A DNA stretch of 64,000 nucleotides, taken from contig KN817566.1 in NCBI GenBank assembly GCA_000827495.1, positions 62,001-126,000 on the forward strand, read 5' to 3'. The notes under the pieces were generated by a model. The model saw only the letters and a list, made by a program, of their open reading frames with translations. It searched no databases and was not told where the DNA came from. Source of the stretch: Hypholoma sublateritium FD-334 SS-4 (lineage: Eukaryota > Basidiomycota > Agaricomycetes > Agaricales > Strophariaceae). This document shows positions 1 through 11,917 of this stretch, piece by piece. Each line of letters begins with the position of its first letter. Within the stretch, counting starts at the first letter, position 1. The translations under genes and the position numbers were made by a program.

Positions 1-1749
1 TCCAGTGTGGGGTTCTTGAACGTAAGTAGATGTTTGAGTGGCTCGAGGACAGGCAATGCGAAATCTTCCTCGGAGTCGATTGTGATGGTGACGGTCTGAA
101 GCGTGAGCCGACCTTTCATTAACAAACCATAGGCATCTACTTTCGATATTGGGCACTCAAGGTGAAGCTCCGCGATATACGACCAAGGAGCGGTGCTCTG
201 GAAATCTATCGTGGGGCAGTGACCAGCGAAAAGGCCTTGGGGAGGAGTGAGCTTGACGATAACGGCGCGACGACACTTGTGAAGGGTGTTGGTAAATATC
301 GAATCTTGATACTCGTCAGGAACTTGGGATTGGCCCGAGAAATAAGCCACCGTATCAAAAGAGTCATGTGAGGCAATTCTTTTGAGCCAGCCGGTATCAC
401 GATGACCAAAGGGTTTATTTTGAGAAGGAGATAGGACCAGAGAGTCGACATGATCTTCGGCAAGACTCCACCAACTGGGAGATATATTGCTAATCTCCCG
501 GTGCAGCTCAGCGATGGGAACAAGGGGCTGATCGGCAACGACATGCCTCAAGATCTGGCCTATGACAGCGTCAGGCAGACACGGGGGTGAATGCGTAAGC
601 GCTTTTGTAACGTCAATACTGAAGGAAACCCAACGAAGATACCGGACACTTACTTGTCGGGGCCGATATCTCGGCAACATCATTGGATTCCGCAGAGAAC
701 AAAATGCAATGCATGAAGGGCACCTTGTAGTAAAGATCCTCGGCCTTGTCTACAGGAAAGATATGCATGTGGGCTTCGCGCGAGCTGGATTTCGGGCCTT
801 CGAAAGACTGCACGGTAGTACCAGATGGTATTGAGGATTGAACACATGTCCCACTATCGGGGGACAAGTGAGGTAGCTCGGTGTCGAACATTCTACCCAT
901 AGGCGGAAGCTCGCTCATAGCACTAGAAGCACTGGCTGAGAGATCATTTGTCCCAAGTTCAAGGAGCTCTTGGACGGAAGTGGATTGTGGAATCGAGGTT
1001 GTATTTGGGGCGGAGATGATCAAGTGAGTGGATTTGAATCGGGATTTGGCGCCCAGGTTCTTGGACGGATTATTACTCCTCGTCCTAGAAGAAATTTCGT
1101 CGTGAATGTCATCATTCACGTCTCCTGCTCCGAGCTGCGTGTCGGAATTGATGGATGGAGAATTGAGAGAGCGGGCCGTGAGTTGTGCTGTTCGTTCTGG
1201 AGAATTGCATGGTGGTGTTACAGTGGAAGGATATGTGTCATGTGGATCACAGAGAATGGATGCACTAGTGAGGTGTACCGAAGCAGTATAAGCCTCAGTG
1301 TATACCGTACTGATTGTTGTCACTCGCGAGATTCGACTGAAAGCAGGAATATCGTCGATGGCCGACGTTGATTGTCGATGGATACTGCGGGAGCCGCGAA
1401 TGATATTTTGCGAGGCAGCTTTTTGGGTCCTCCTCGATGATACATCCCCGGGATAAGAGCTCTGAAAAACTGAATGCCATCGGCTCCGACGAAGAACAAA
1501 GCCCGGTACCCCTTCAGTAACGTGCTTGAACCAATTTCGAGTGGCTCTCACGCGACACCTGAATGAAGCCATACATGAACGCTTCCAGTGCCTTGGTCGA
1601 AAGAAAACCGGCTTCGTTTGCACCTTCTCATTGCCCGCGTAATTTTTCGGTCGTCGCACGCGTACGCGGAGAGCTGTCTGACACCGACGATACGTCTTGC
1701 GTACTTTGCGAAGGTATGTGGCAAGTGACATGAGCTGACCTGATGACAA
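1..1749 (-). CDS. F-box domain protein, cut by the left edge
   Basis: Exons 654-1749 and 1-601, open at the left edge (about 565 residues visible). The intron at 602-653 has a GTAAGT donor, a TATTGAC-like branch site and an AAAG acceptor, and it joins the frames in phase. Just after it comes an F-box-like start (LPDAVIGQILRHVV, about residues 374-390), followed by text typical of mushroom F-box proteins (ELHREISNISPSWWSLAED). Such proteins usually act as substrate receptors of SCF ubiquitin ligases. The roughly 370 residues before the F-box are Ser/Thr-rich, of low complexity and unrecognised; an F-box this far in is unusual, so the long first exon may be partly wrong. A possible short intron just upstream (GTATGT to CTCCAG, about 1755-1795) would move the start. 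F-box part fairly sure, N-terminus uncertain. Confidence 0.6.
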
Positions 1750-2867
1750 GGATTCAGACTCTGGAGAACGTCAATAACGATAGAAATTGAACATACTGCA
1801 GTAACTGTGAGTATGGGTTTTTGCTTCACTATATGCGGGGATCTAAGGAAGGGTCAATTAAGCTCGACGGGGAGTAGACTTCGGGTGAGGAAACGGAGAG
1901 GGATAAAGTGAACTGCTGATCCGCTGAAGTTATAAATGCCACAGAAAACAAGATGTTAACTCGAAGAGGTTAAACAAGAAATTTACGCGTCAAGAGAAAC
2001 CGGGTGTTGTTATGTATCTTTAGACCTTAACTTAGTTTGCGGCGGGTGTATTCCAGTAGTGTACTTGTAATGTTTCCATGATGTTGATGGGTCCGTACAA
2101 GGTTCGTTTGACGACTTAACGATGACTTCTGTCACTGCGACTTTATTCTGTAGCTTGTCATCCATGAACTGTTTAGAGCAGCTGAGAAAACAAGATCATT
2201 GAATAAGAACTCACCATCATCCGGCTGACAAGGTTTGCCAGGGAGGTACGCGTAAGTAATACAAGGACAACCGCCAAAGTATACTTACGAGAAAGGCGCT
2301 GCGCACCCCGAGCTACAGTAGTCCCTCAGTTTTCTTCAGGCATGGGTAAATTGGTTGGTGTCTGAGTCGATGAGAACATTCAACATTCAGTAGGGGCGTC
2401 AATTTGAAGTTTGTTACTCAGTCTAACTTCTTGAACGTCTGGTTGGCTGCGAGTTGGAGGTGCGCTGGTCTCTCTGCGACATTGGGAACAAGACTTTGAT
2501 CAGGAATCATATATAGTCCCGAATCAGGGATTGAGTTTCGCACAAAGGACTGAGCTGCTGTCAAGATTCAAGCTGCAGTGTTATTAACGAAAGAGAGTCG
2601 ACCGTGACGTTGGCCCGGTGCCAGAGGCCGTGGGAGTCGTAACGCGCAACCGATACAACCGCGTACGAAACGGGCAGTTTCCGGCGTTGCTCACAACGTC
2701 CATTGAACCAACATTGAACGGTCGGATTCATCATTAGAGACTCAAGCAAGACTCAAGTCACCTTCAGATTAATCCATATTTCCCCAAATTCTGGTCGGCT
2801 ATACTTATATTTCAATTAAAATTCAAGAAGCTTCAACGTTTCAACTGTCAATCAACTGTCTGAAATT
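1750..2867. other. Intergenic, no gene seen
   Basis: About 1.1 kb between the start of the F-box gene and the stop of the phosphatase-like gene. Only short frames without family signal on either strand. It should hold the F-box gene's promoter and the 3' end of the next gene. Confidence 0.6.
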
Positions 2868-4221
2868 TCAATCTTTTGAAAGGGTTACATCAGTGCAGAC
2901 AAGTCGATGGTCGCTTGCGAGTACGCCGTCATCAAAAAGCGACGCCTTGACATTATACCCGGTCACCGTCCTGTTGAATAAGGTAAATATTTCAGGTTAG
3001 AGTATTCACCGATTGACTCACCACCCTTTATTACTCCCTCCAAAAATGAAGTCAATCCTTGCCCAATTACGTGTGTTGTTGGGAGCGCCGAAACCAGTGA
3101 ATGTGGCAAAATTAGATGACACGGCTCGTCGAGGAGCTTCAGCACGGAGATCATGAAATTTGAACCCGCGCTTATCCTCTGGGCTCACCGGGAACCTTTC
3201 AGAGAAGCTTAGGGGAATCGGAACGGGCGATTTTTTACCAACAAAAATTTGGTATGCAGCTGAATCAGACCCTTCCGAAGCACTGAAGTAAATAAATTAG
3301 CGATCAGGCGAAACAACCATCAGGGAGGAACATTACATCCCTGTTAAAATCCCCAAGGACAAAAGTTGGTGCGTTCATTTTTAGAATCTCATGGTGGGCT
3401 CTTTGTAGAAGGAGAGATGCCGCTAGCTGGCGCTGCTTGTCGGATTGATCGTCCAGATGCGTGTTGAATATAGTGATCTCCTGCTCTTGAGTATTCTCTG
3501 CTTTTACCGTCACAAAACGGCCGAATGTGCACACCCGGAAGGATCCAGCACCTGGGTATTTTGACGGAGTGAAGGGGGTATCTCTGGTTGAGGAATCAGA
3601 TTTCTGGCAGAGGATATTGTGGTTACTGGTGCGTACGAGAGCCAGAAAGACTCGGAGGAGGTACAGGTCAATCTAGTACTATAGCATTACGTTCCAACGC
3701 AATGAGTCAGCCCTTGGGGAAATAAATAGGGCAGAAACACCTACTGTTTGTAGAAAATAGGGCTGAATTCGCCCTTTTCAATTCCATTTTCACGGCCTAC
3801 GCCTATCTAGGAGTGAAAAGGCCTAATAGTCACTTCGTATTCTCTTTTCAAGAGCAAGTTGACGATGGTACTCACCCACTTCCATTCATTCCCGAGAAGC
3901 TCGGCTAGATCGAGCACCTGCCGAATCAGAGCCTCCTGAAATCCTGTATTAAGTAGAGCAAACCAGGCAAGAAATTTGGCTATCTGAGACCGGCTAGCAG
4001 AAACGACATAACCGTTGATATTTACCTACAACCACGAAGTCCTCTCGCAATAGCAGCTCCGCCACCCTTAGTCTTCGCAAGCTCCATGGCTGCTCCTTAT
4101 GTACTCCTAAATATTTGGGCGGCTGCAAGGGATTGATGGCAGACTGTGCATCTAAAGATTGTTGCACAGTTATGTCATCGGGGAGAGCATCATAGCGGAG
4201 GTTGAACGTGGCCAATTTCAT
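2868..4221 (-). CDS. Endonuclease/exonuclease/phosphatase family protein
   Basis: Seven exons: 4026-4221, 3876-3943, 3745-3806, 3637-3672, 3332-3583, 3022-3282, 2868-2970; all phases agree and give 325 aa. The start is the Met of MKLATFNLRYD, the usual first strand of the family. Landmarks in order are FNLR, FQEAL (catalytic Glu), FYK...FWLSDTPFTPSKYPG, FNTHLDD, GDFN, WARIDFIF and the C-terminal SDH (general base His). Together they give the Mg-dependent phosphoesterase fold (PF03372). The length is normal for the small fungal members, which are predicted to cleave phosphodiester or phosphomonoester bonds; the substrate cannot be told. No signal peptide. The donor after exon 5 (GTTCCT) is weak but is the only one that keeps the frame. 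High confidence in family, moderate in that one boundary. Confidence 0.85.
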
Positions 4222-5924
4222 AAATAAGGTGGGTGAGTGTTGTTCTCTGTAAGTGCAGTGGGAGAGGGAGAGAGAGTAATCGTCCGTGTGGTGACCTGTG
4301 CGCTTATCGGATTGTTCCGATTGAGACTGCAGATCTATTTTAATGAATCGAGTGAACCGTGATGCGGGTTTGTTTCTTTTGAATGAGCACAAGAAAGTGA
4401 GCTTAACAATAGATTGGGCTGGCGAACCTATTTGCTTCATATCAGTTATATTTTATTTTATTGTTGAGAGGCATTTTCTAGCGGTTTGTTTTCACCGCGG
4501 AGGTACTGGTGTAAAATGCTGAAAGCGACGAGTTACGACGGGCCACTGTTTTTCAAGCACGGCCATTGAAGCGGAGAAGCCATGCGTTCTTGTATTCGAC
4601 CTTGAACATCGACTTCGGAGTATGGAGTACTCGAGAGCTTGCTGAGAGCACTGAATATTGACGCTCAATCGGGGCTATCAAATTAAGGCAGATGGTGGCG
4701 ACGAATAAGAGTATAACGAGGACACAAGGCAGAGTGGGGCGCGCTGAGTTACATCATGAATAGCCAGCCCAAGTTACTAGAGTTTCAAAATGTGCCGTTT
4801 CGGATGAATGCCCAACAAAAAGCACAAACGTCAGAGAGAGGGGAAGACCCATGTAACATTGCATGCCACAGAAAAGGAGTGAATGCGCTAGTGTGTAGAC
4901 AGAAGTTAAGTTCGGGACTGGGACTGAGCCGCAAATTCCTCAAGGGCGGAGCAAGAGCCACCATCAACGAAGTAGGTCGTAAATTTGTATGATTCTGAAG
5001 TTCATATGAGAGAGAACCAAGCTTCTGTTCGTTCCTTGGGATGTCGAGGTCTTCGAAAGAAGCGCAGAGGGCAGCGGGGAAATAGTAACCCTGTCAAATG
5101 AGCCATAAGACCCTTGAATAATATCGCTGATGATTAGAAACGAGAATGCATGTAAAGCAAGCATTGCAAGAAGCCATACACGCCAGGTGGTCCTTCAAAA
5201 ATTGACTGCTGACATCGACTGATAGAAGAAAGTCCCCACCCGATTCTGAAGAAGTGAGATAGCTGCAACGCAGCGCACTATTGTCTTCTTGAGATCCTTC
5301 AAAAACTTGCCACCGATGCACGGCGTAAATTTGGACGCATGTGCTAAGAGTATTGTCTTGTTATTGTCATACACAGTGGTAACCTTCAACAGCTTGATTC
5401 AGTAAGTTGCAAGGAGGAACAAAGGACATGCGAGAAACACCTTTAAGAGGAGCGTCCTCACATCTAATCAGCGACTATATCTCAGCCGGGCTGTGGCCAA
5501 ACTGTAATAAGGTAGCAGGCAGGGTGACAGTGCCAATCGAACTTGAATCCGAGTCAACAAGGCCGGGGCCCGGCAAGCTCCGACACTATTTTTAGTCCGA
5601 AGGCCGCCGCGCCGACATTCGTGGCTTTCAAAAAACCAACCAGCTGCCCTCACGCTCTCATACACTTGGTCTGTATACACTATGGCGGATAAAACACAGT
5701 ACAGGGACCACCGAGGTCTCACGACGGCCCACGGGAATGACTCCTTCGTTCAAGGAATGTACGAATGTGATTACACGAAGTAATTGCACACGTTGACGTC
5801 GAACCTTGAAGAAATGAAGTCAGAAGAGCGGCCCATTGCACATCTACGGCGAGCTTCATGGGAGATTGAGGGAAGGAAGCAGGGGCTTCAGCAAAAATTA
5901 AATGACTTTTTCGTCAAATCCGCG
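4222..5924. other. Intergenic, no gene seen
   Basis: About 1.7 kb between the start of the phosphatase-like gene and the lipoxygenase relic. Short frames on both strands show no family motif. I looked here for the missing N-terminal part of the lipoxygenase and did not find it. Confidence 0.55.
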
Positions 5925-6873
5925 ATACTGCCGTTGGGTACCATCGTCGTCGCCCAACGCACTTTCCCACAAACCACCCCATCTACCAACTCCTCAAGAA
6001 ACATTGGACGACGACGCTATCGATCAACGCCTTGGGGCGTGCCCTCCTTGTGCCTTTTGTCTTCGCCCCACTTTCTCCGTTCACCGAGGCTCAGATCACG
6101 CAGTTTGTCCAGTACGAATACTCCAACTTTGACTGGACTAAGATGTACGTCCCCACGGATCTGCACAACTGTAGATTCCCCGTCGCGGAACTAGAGACCA
6201 ACCCCAAATGCCACAACTATGGCTACGGGCGCTGTATCAACCTCACGTGGAACACGCTCCGCAAGTTCGTCGAGACCGTACTCACCCAGCACTACACAGG
6301 CGGCGACGCGCAGGTCTGCGGCGACCCCTGGCTTGCCGCGTTCTGCACGGAGATGCAGTCGCCCCTCGGCGGCAACATAGCCAAGGTCCCGACTGTCACC
6401 ACGCTCGCGGGCGCCATCGATGCGATGACCATGTGCATCCACATCGCCGCGCCGCAGCACACCGCTGTGAACTACTTGCAGCAATACTACATGACATGAC
6501 ATTCGTGCCAAACAAACCGTCCGCGCTCTACGCGCCGCCGTCGCTGACGCACGCGGCGCTGTCTGCCATCGGCGAGGCGGACGTACTCGCCGCGCTTCCC
6601 ATCAAGGAGGGCCAGGTGCGCGACTGGCTTCCTATGGCACAAGTGCCGTACTTGATTAGCCCCGCTGTGGAGGAGGAGATCAACCTCGTCACCTTCGCGA
6701 AGCAGCGCGCGGCTGACCCAGACCAAGTCATGGTGCACGCGAGCGCGCAGCTAGAAGCCGATTTGCTTGTGCTCACGAAGGCGCTCCGCGGCATTAGTGC
6801 CCAGCTCGATGACCAAACGACAGAATATGATATTCTGTACCCAGACGAGACCGCGAGGGCGATCGTTATCTAG
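5925..6873 (+). pseudogene. Lipoxygenase relic, 5'-truncated and frameshifted
   Basis: Three frames together read as the C-terminal half of a lipoxygenase (non-heme iron or manganese dioxygenase of polyunsaturated fatty acids). The text runs IVVAQRTFP, then HPIYQLLKKHW, then a long stretch with QHTAVNYLQ (metal-ligand His and Asn region), then FVPNKPSALY and a C-terminus ending in Ile, the residue whose carboxylate binds the metal in this family. Breaks: one base seems lost near 5965-5970, and a 5-bp tandem duplication (ATGAC twice, 6491-6500) puts a stop right after QQYYMT. The N-terminal half, with the first two metal-ligand histidines, is absent upstream. About 310 of the usual 600 or more residues remain. 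It is more GC-rich than its flanks. No intron explains the breaks. Confidence 0.8.
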
Positions 6874-7077
6874 GGTGTGCCTCCATTGCCTAAATAAGCT
6901 GTTGTGTTTGCGCAACGGACTTGAATCGTTGCATTTGTACAATTATCCTTTTCTTTGTGCGTACGTTCGGTAAACAAAAACCATATCCATTTCTTATTTC
7001 CATTTCCATTTGATCAATCAACGCGAGAGTGCCTTGACTATCTCGATACCTCTATGTCTTTATCGCACACAAAATTG

Positions 7078-7967
7078 TCACGTAGTGGTCCAGATATTCA
7101 AGCGATTCCCAGCACCACAAAATTGAGTTGAGTTTCCTGTATTATTTCTTCAGTCATGTTTCCGATAGTAAATTTTTTTACGGCGTACCGGGGCATGGTG
7201 AGCTGCAATCACTATGATTAGCATGTTGCCCCGCAATGCCGTCTGTTGAGAGCAGGTCGTTGCCACAGAAACATTGTGTCGAGAACTCCATCCCCGCAAT
7301 GGTGAATCCTAGCTCGGCGCACGTAGAGGTACAGAACTCTACTGAGTTGAAGTTGGAAGTTGCTGCGAAGGTGGACAGGGCCCGGAAGGTTGTATTGTCT
7401 GTAAAACAACCCGCCGACGTCCAGCCGCCCTGTAATGGATTTAAATAGGGAAATTTGAAGGCTTTATGGCTTTATGGCGACGACTCACAAGCGTTATAGG
7501 AGTTTTCGAAAATAAAACCGCGCTGTGAGCATCTCCGCAGTTGTCATTGGGGTTTCCGGCGCATGGAGTCAGGCAGTTGTTTGTGGCGGGGATCAGGCTC
7601 CCACTTGCTCCGTTGTTGGTCGTAGAGTTACCGCACATGCCTAGAAATAATACTTTAAAGGGGCTCATGGTATATCAGGTAGTATGCTTTACACGAATCT
7701 CTGTGTATACAGAAAATTAGCTATACATACCAGCGCCATAACGATTGATTGTGGCACGTACCCGTTGTACACAGCGGCGAAATTCGCGCTGACGGCTAAG
7801 CATGCCTGTTGACAAAAGTCTGAGTCCATAACCGATATAGTTAGCTGGCGACCGAGAAGTGGGAGGCGAGAGCCAAAGGTTCCTAGGGCGATGCATCCGG
7901 CCATGAAAAACTGGGCATATGTGAGAGCGGCATTTATGCCAATAAGTATGACGATGTTCAAGAGCAT
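7078..7967 (-). CDS. Secreted protein with two WSC domains, copy A
   Basis: Five exons: 7762-7967, an 8-nt microexon 7693-7700, 7489-7640, 7189-7429, 7078-7136; 221 aa. Residues 1-19 are a signal peptide (MLLNIVILIGINAALTYA). WSC domain 1 (about 22-115) runs from AGCIALGTF through CQQAC and NGDSCMCGN to CAGNPNDNCG. WSC domain 2 (about 122-218) runs from GGWTSAGCF through CFCGN and CPG to FCGAGNRLNIW. WSC domains are eight-cysteine modules that bind glycans; here they are secreted with no membrane anchor, so a cell-wall or extracellular glycan role is likely (inference). Without the microexon the frame breaks and one cysteine is lost. Tandem paralogue of the gene at 9108-9969, with the same exon structure and phases. 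Confidence 0.85.
7693..7700 (-). other. 8-nt microexon of WSC copy A
   Basis: Bounded by an ACACAG acceptor and a GTAAAG donor, with introns of 61 bp (7701-7761) and 52 bp (7641-7692). Splicing through it turns the ends of the flanking exons into NGDSCMCGN, which fits the conserved Cys-x-Cys-Gly of WSC domains. Skipping it puts the downstream exon out of frame. The paralogue has a matching 8-nt exon at 9706-9713. Confidence 0.75.
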
Positions 7968-9107
7968 GATTTGTCTTCGGTCTGAAGCACAGTCGAGAAG
8001 AAGGACATTATATACCTATTCGCGTAGATATAGATATTACCAAATAATGAGGCCTATAACATACCTCGTTAGGTACTCTACTAGTTTGTGTAGGTCGAGA
8101 AAAGGTTCAGTTTAAAATAGACGTGGTAAAATTCCGACCTCTCCGCATAATTATTGTCATTGACGTCGGAAGTAGTTGTCAGAAAATCCATAGAAGGCGG
8201 AAATATGAGCAGAGCCGCAGCAAAACAATCAACATCTTTATATCGAAAAGTCAAGTGAAGATCGAGAGGAGATTACAATTCGACGGACGTCGGATACGAG
8301 CGAGTCTAAATTTAGAACATGTAAACCCTAAAAATAGATTGTGACTAACGCTTGTGTTCATGTCGAAAGAAAATTTGGCCGACGTTGAAGTCGAAATAAA
8401 GTATAGGTATATAGAAACTACACCAGATCTTGCATAAATAGTACTACATTACGAACTTCTTCACTTTTAGAAATGAGAATGAACTAGAAAACTTAGTGTG
8501 AATTTGTTGGAGTTCCAGGATGTCGATGATTCGCGATCAAATCGATTGCCATTGCTAAAATACACTGATGAACACCCCATAGCCGTAAATATTGGACCCA
8601 AATAACCTGCTTCACACTGTATTCTCATCGATAACGTCCGGTGTGGCATAATGTGGGAAAAAGTGTTCTTTGAAGGCACGTCCTGCTACGCATGACCGTG
8701 CTTCAGGCTTCCGGAGAGATCATCATGGACAGCAGAACATGCCAGACCGAGTGTGTTCACTTTCCTAAAGCATAGTGCGGCGGATGCATACCACGCGCCA
8801 TACCAAGATCCTGGGCTAATTGTGCTCACGGATGTACTCTGGGACCTTTCATCGTGATGTAGGGGAAAGGTCGCCTGATTTTAGCTGTTATGTTTGAAAA
8901 AATGAGGTGGTCTCGTCTATGTACAATCTGAATTAATTTATGCTTGTCTTTATTGTGACGATTATCTATCTCTTGAAGCCATGGGGGTACGACAGCCTTC
9001 TATTTCTTTCGTCCTACTATTGCTCTTGCGACTGCTGCTATGACTGAAGAACTTGAGATTCATTGTGACATAAACATCGCATTTCGAAGTTAAAACTCAG
9101 ATTTTCT
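7968..9107. other. Intergenic between the WSC twins
   Basis: About 1.1 kb, AT-rich, with no coding signal recognised on either strand. It should hold the promoter of copy A and the 3' end of copy B. Confidence 0.6.
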
Positions 9108-9969
9108 TCATCCAGTGGTCCAAATACTCAAGCGATTTACACCGCCGCAAAACTGACTCGAAGCGCCTACGTGGTGCAGAATTTAGCACGTTATCTCAGT
9201 AATATTTACAACGTACCTAGGCACGGTGAGTTGCAATCGACCTGATTTGCACGTTGACCCGCAATGCCGTCTGAGGATAACAGGTCGTTACCACAGAAAC
9301 ATTGTGTCATCTCCATCCCCGCTATGCTAAATCCTAGCTCGCTGCATGTCGAGGTGCAAAATTCCATTGAGTTGAAGTTGGAGGATGCAGCTAATGTGGG
9401 CAGAGCTGGGAATGTCGAATTGTCCGTAAAGCACCCTGCCGAAATCCATCCGTTCTTCTATACCGTTAGATTCAGGGTGAATATACGTGAGGGCTAGCTT
9501 ACAGTCGTTACAGAAGTCCTCGAATATAATCCCGCGCTGTGAGTATCACCGCAGCTGTCTCTGGGATTTGCGACGCATGGCGTTGCGCAGTTTCCTGGAT
9601 TAATCAAAGCACCACTTGCACCATTGTTGGTGGTGGTGTTTCCGCACATGCCTGAATACAAAAAATAAGAATGCGGCGTGATCGAAACGTAAAAGTTTCC
9701 GTTACAAGAGTCTCTACGACACCATCAAAATACGTACGGCGAGATACCATAATAATCACGCACCCATTGTATACTGCTGCAAAGTTAGCGTTGACGGTCA
9801 AACAAGCTTGCTGGCAAAAGTTCACGTCCATGATATCAGTGGTTACTTGCGGACCCAGAAGCGCAAGCCGGGAGCCGAAAGTGCCTTGGGCTATGCATCC
9901 GACAAATGAATACTGCGCCCGTGTCAAGATGGCATTCACGCCAACGAGCAGTATGAGTTCCAAGAGCAT
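9108..9969 (-). CDS. Secreted protein with two WSC domains, copy B
   Basis: Five exons: 9764-9969, an 8-nt microexon 9706-9713, 9503-9651, 9217-9454, 9108-9166; 219 aa. The signal peptide is MLLELILLVGVNAILTRA. The first WSC domain contains CQQAC, NGDSCMCGN and CVANPRDSCG; the second starts NGWISAGCF and ends FCGGVNRLSIW. Aligns almost end to end with copy A, with many synonymous and some replacement changes, so this is a tandem duplicate that has stayed open. The acceptor of exon 4 could lie three bases earlier, adding one Lys. Function inferred as for copy A: extracellular glycan binding. Confidence 0.85.
9706..9713 (-). other. 8-nt microexon of WSC copy B
   Basis: Bounded by a CGTAG acceptor and a GTAACG donor, with introns at 9714-9763 and 9652-9705. 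It encodes the same GDSC core as the microexon of copy A but differs from it at two of eight bases, so the encoded residues are kept while the bases drift. This supports a real exon. Confidence 0.75.
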
Positions 9970-11220
9970 AATATGTGAGTAGTGGAACAGAAATCAAGGA
10001 CTATACACCCACTATTTTCCAGAAATACTGATCTTCGAAGCGCCTCGTGATCAGGAGACAAAATAGCAAACTCGGAGTCAGAGAAGAGTTTAAAATTAAA
10101 TACAAGGTACACACTTCATAAAAGCATACTTAACTGAGATGGAAGCGTGTCATATCATTTATCAACGTCCAATAATCAAATGAAGATCAAGAGAAGGGAT
10201 TTGAGCCATATGGGTACTTCATCCAAAATTAGAACAACATATTAGGCGCCCAAAATAGAGACAGCCAAGTCGAGCTCTGTGACGGAGAACCGCAGTTTAC
10301 AAGGAAAGAAAAGTTTCGAAAATTTATAGTATGAGATATCTAATGTACTAGGCTCAATAATGTAAATTATCATGTAAATTTTTGACTACATATATCTGTT
10401 TGAAGTATTCGTGATATGTGCTCTCATCAACGTAGAAAAGCAATTCCTTTTGATACCTTTCATTGTCCGATTTGATGAGTTCAAAAATAAACTAACCTAG
10501 GTCCAGTACATTGCTACGCAGGAGGTGGTCATCGATAACGCCACACTTGGCACACTGTGAGAGGTTTTGATCTCATTATTCTTTCCTCTTCGCGGGTCTG
10601 GACTCCGATGCCTGCTGTGAATACGGACGACAGACCAGAATTTGGAACAAATACATATCATTTGTATTTTTCCGCTACGAATACTAGGCAGCCTGATACT
10701 TAGGTCAAGACTCCGTCTTTCATCTCTGTATGTGAAGTCAACGTCAAACACTGGACAAATATCCCAAAATATTTTCTCCCGCTCTGAGTTGACGTACGTG
10801 TTGCTTGTGTGTTGCTTAAATTTGCTTAGAATAATACTTTTCCAACGCGTTCGACAGGGCTGATGTCAAATTTCGGGATGCACACCTAATCAAATATCCA
10901 AAATTTTGTAAATAGTAGATATATAACTTTAAGTTATGTTTTCCGAATTTTACGCTAGGGGCTGGTAAATATTGTGAAGAAATGGACTACGAAGCATGGC
11001 TGTCCGGAAGCTCCGGACGGTCGCCAGGCAACTCCGGCGGTTTTTTTCCATGCGGAATGATTGTGGCCGTGCAGGTGTTTGGCAAAAAGCGGTGCATGTG
11101 GTGATCGTATAAGACGCAGCGCCTTGCATTTTGTTGCGCTACCCACTTGTTCGCTGGCTCGACAAGTCAAGCCATTCTCGAAAGCTTTTATCCACCATTA
11201 CGTCTCTTACGACCCGTATA
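9970..11220. other. Intergenic, no gene seen
   Basis: About 1.25 kb. The left part is AT-rich and holds the promoter of WSC copy B; the last 200 bp become GC-rich ahead of the proline-rich gene. The only frames are short and lack motifs. Confidence 0.55.
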
Positions 11221-11917
11221 ATGTCTGCCCGGGCTGCGCCTTCGCCGCGCCCCCGCCAGCCGTACTCGCCACGTTGCCCATCGCCGCTGGGGCTTCCGCC
11301 CATTGGGGTCCCGCCGCTCGCGCCGCATATGGCGTTCCAAGGGTCTAGTTACTACCCCGCGACTCCAGACAGGCCTGTACAGCCCAAAGGGCCCACAGAA
11401 ACGAGAGTGCACTTTCCCCCGGAGGCGCGACGCCCGCTGGCGGGCTCGCACCGCCCGAGGTCCCAACCACCACCCCCATTGACTTTGAACGACCCGTACC
11501 ACCCACCAACGCAGATGCAGCAGCCCAAGACAACCCATGGAGGGCCGGACCACGAGATGTCGCATCGACGCTCGCCATCAAGTCCAACGCCCAGTGATAC
11601 ATCCAGCTTGAGCCTGTACAGTGCGGAAAGCGTGACAAAGAACTTCCCGGTGAACGTCGAGAATAGGCAGCAGCAGGAGGAAGAGGACGAGAAACCCCCG
11701 AGTTTGTTCTGCGGTTGTTTCAGTGCGTTGTCCTTTTCTTCGGTGTGCCTTATGATTGCTTATGATCAATTGGTTGTTCAAATCAGATTTCAAAGCCCTG
11801 TTTGGCTCGAAACCAAAGCAGAGCAAGATCCTTGCCCCTCCTGCTCCTGTCTCGGCCCCAGCGCCCGCACCGCAAATGGTGCAAACACGACGCAGACCGT
11901 CTCCGCTTAATTTATGA
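11221..11917 (+). CDS. Small proline-rich protein, function unknown
   Basis: Exons 11221-11722 and 11787-11917, 210 aa. The 64-bp intron (GTGCGT to AATCAG) keeps the Pro-rich style of the tail (APPAPVSAPAPAPQMVQTRRRPSP) instead of running into unrelated sequence. The start MSARAAPSP is chosen because the text before it changes character; an in-frame Met at 11131 is possible. The body is Pro/Ser-rich and disordered, ends its first exon with a cysteine pair (LFCGCF), and then has a short basic segment (FKALFGSKPKQSK). No known domain. Likely a real gene by codon pattern and splice fit, but its role cannot be told. Confidence 0.6.
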
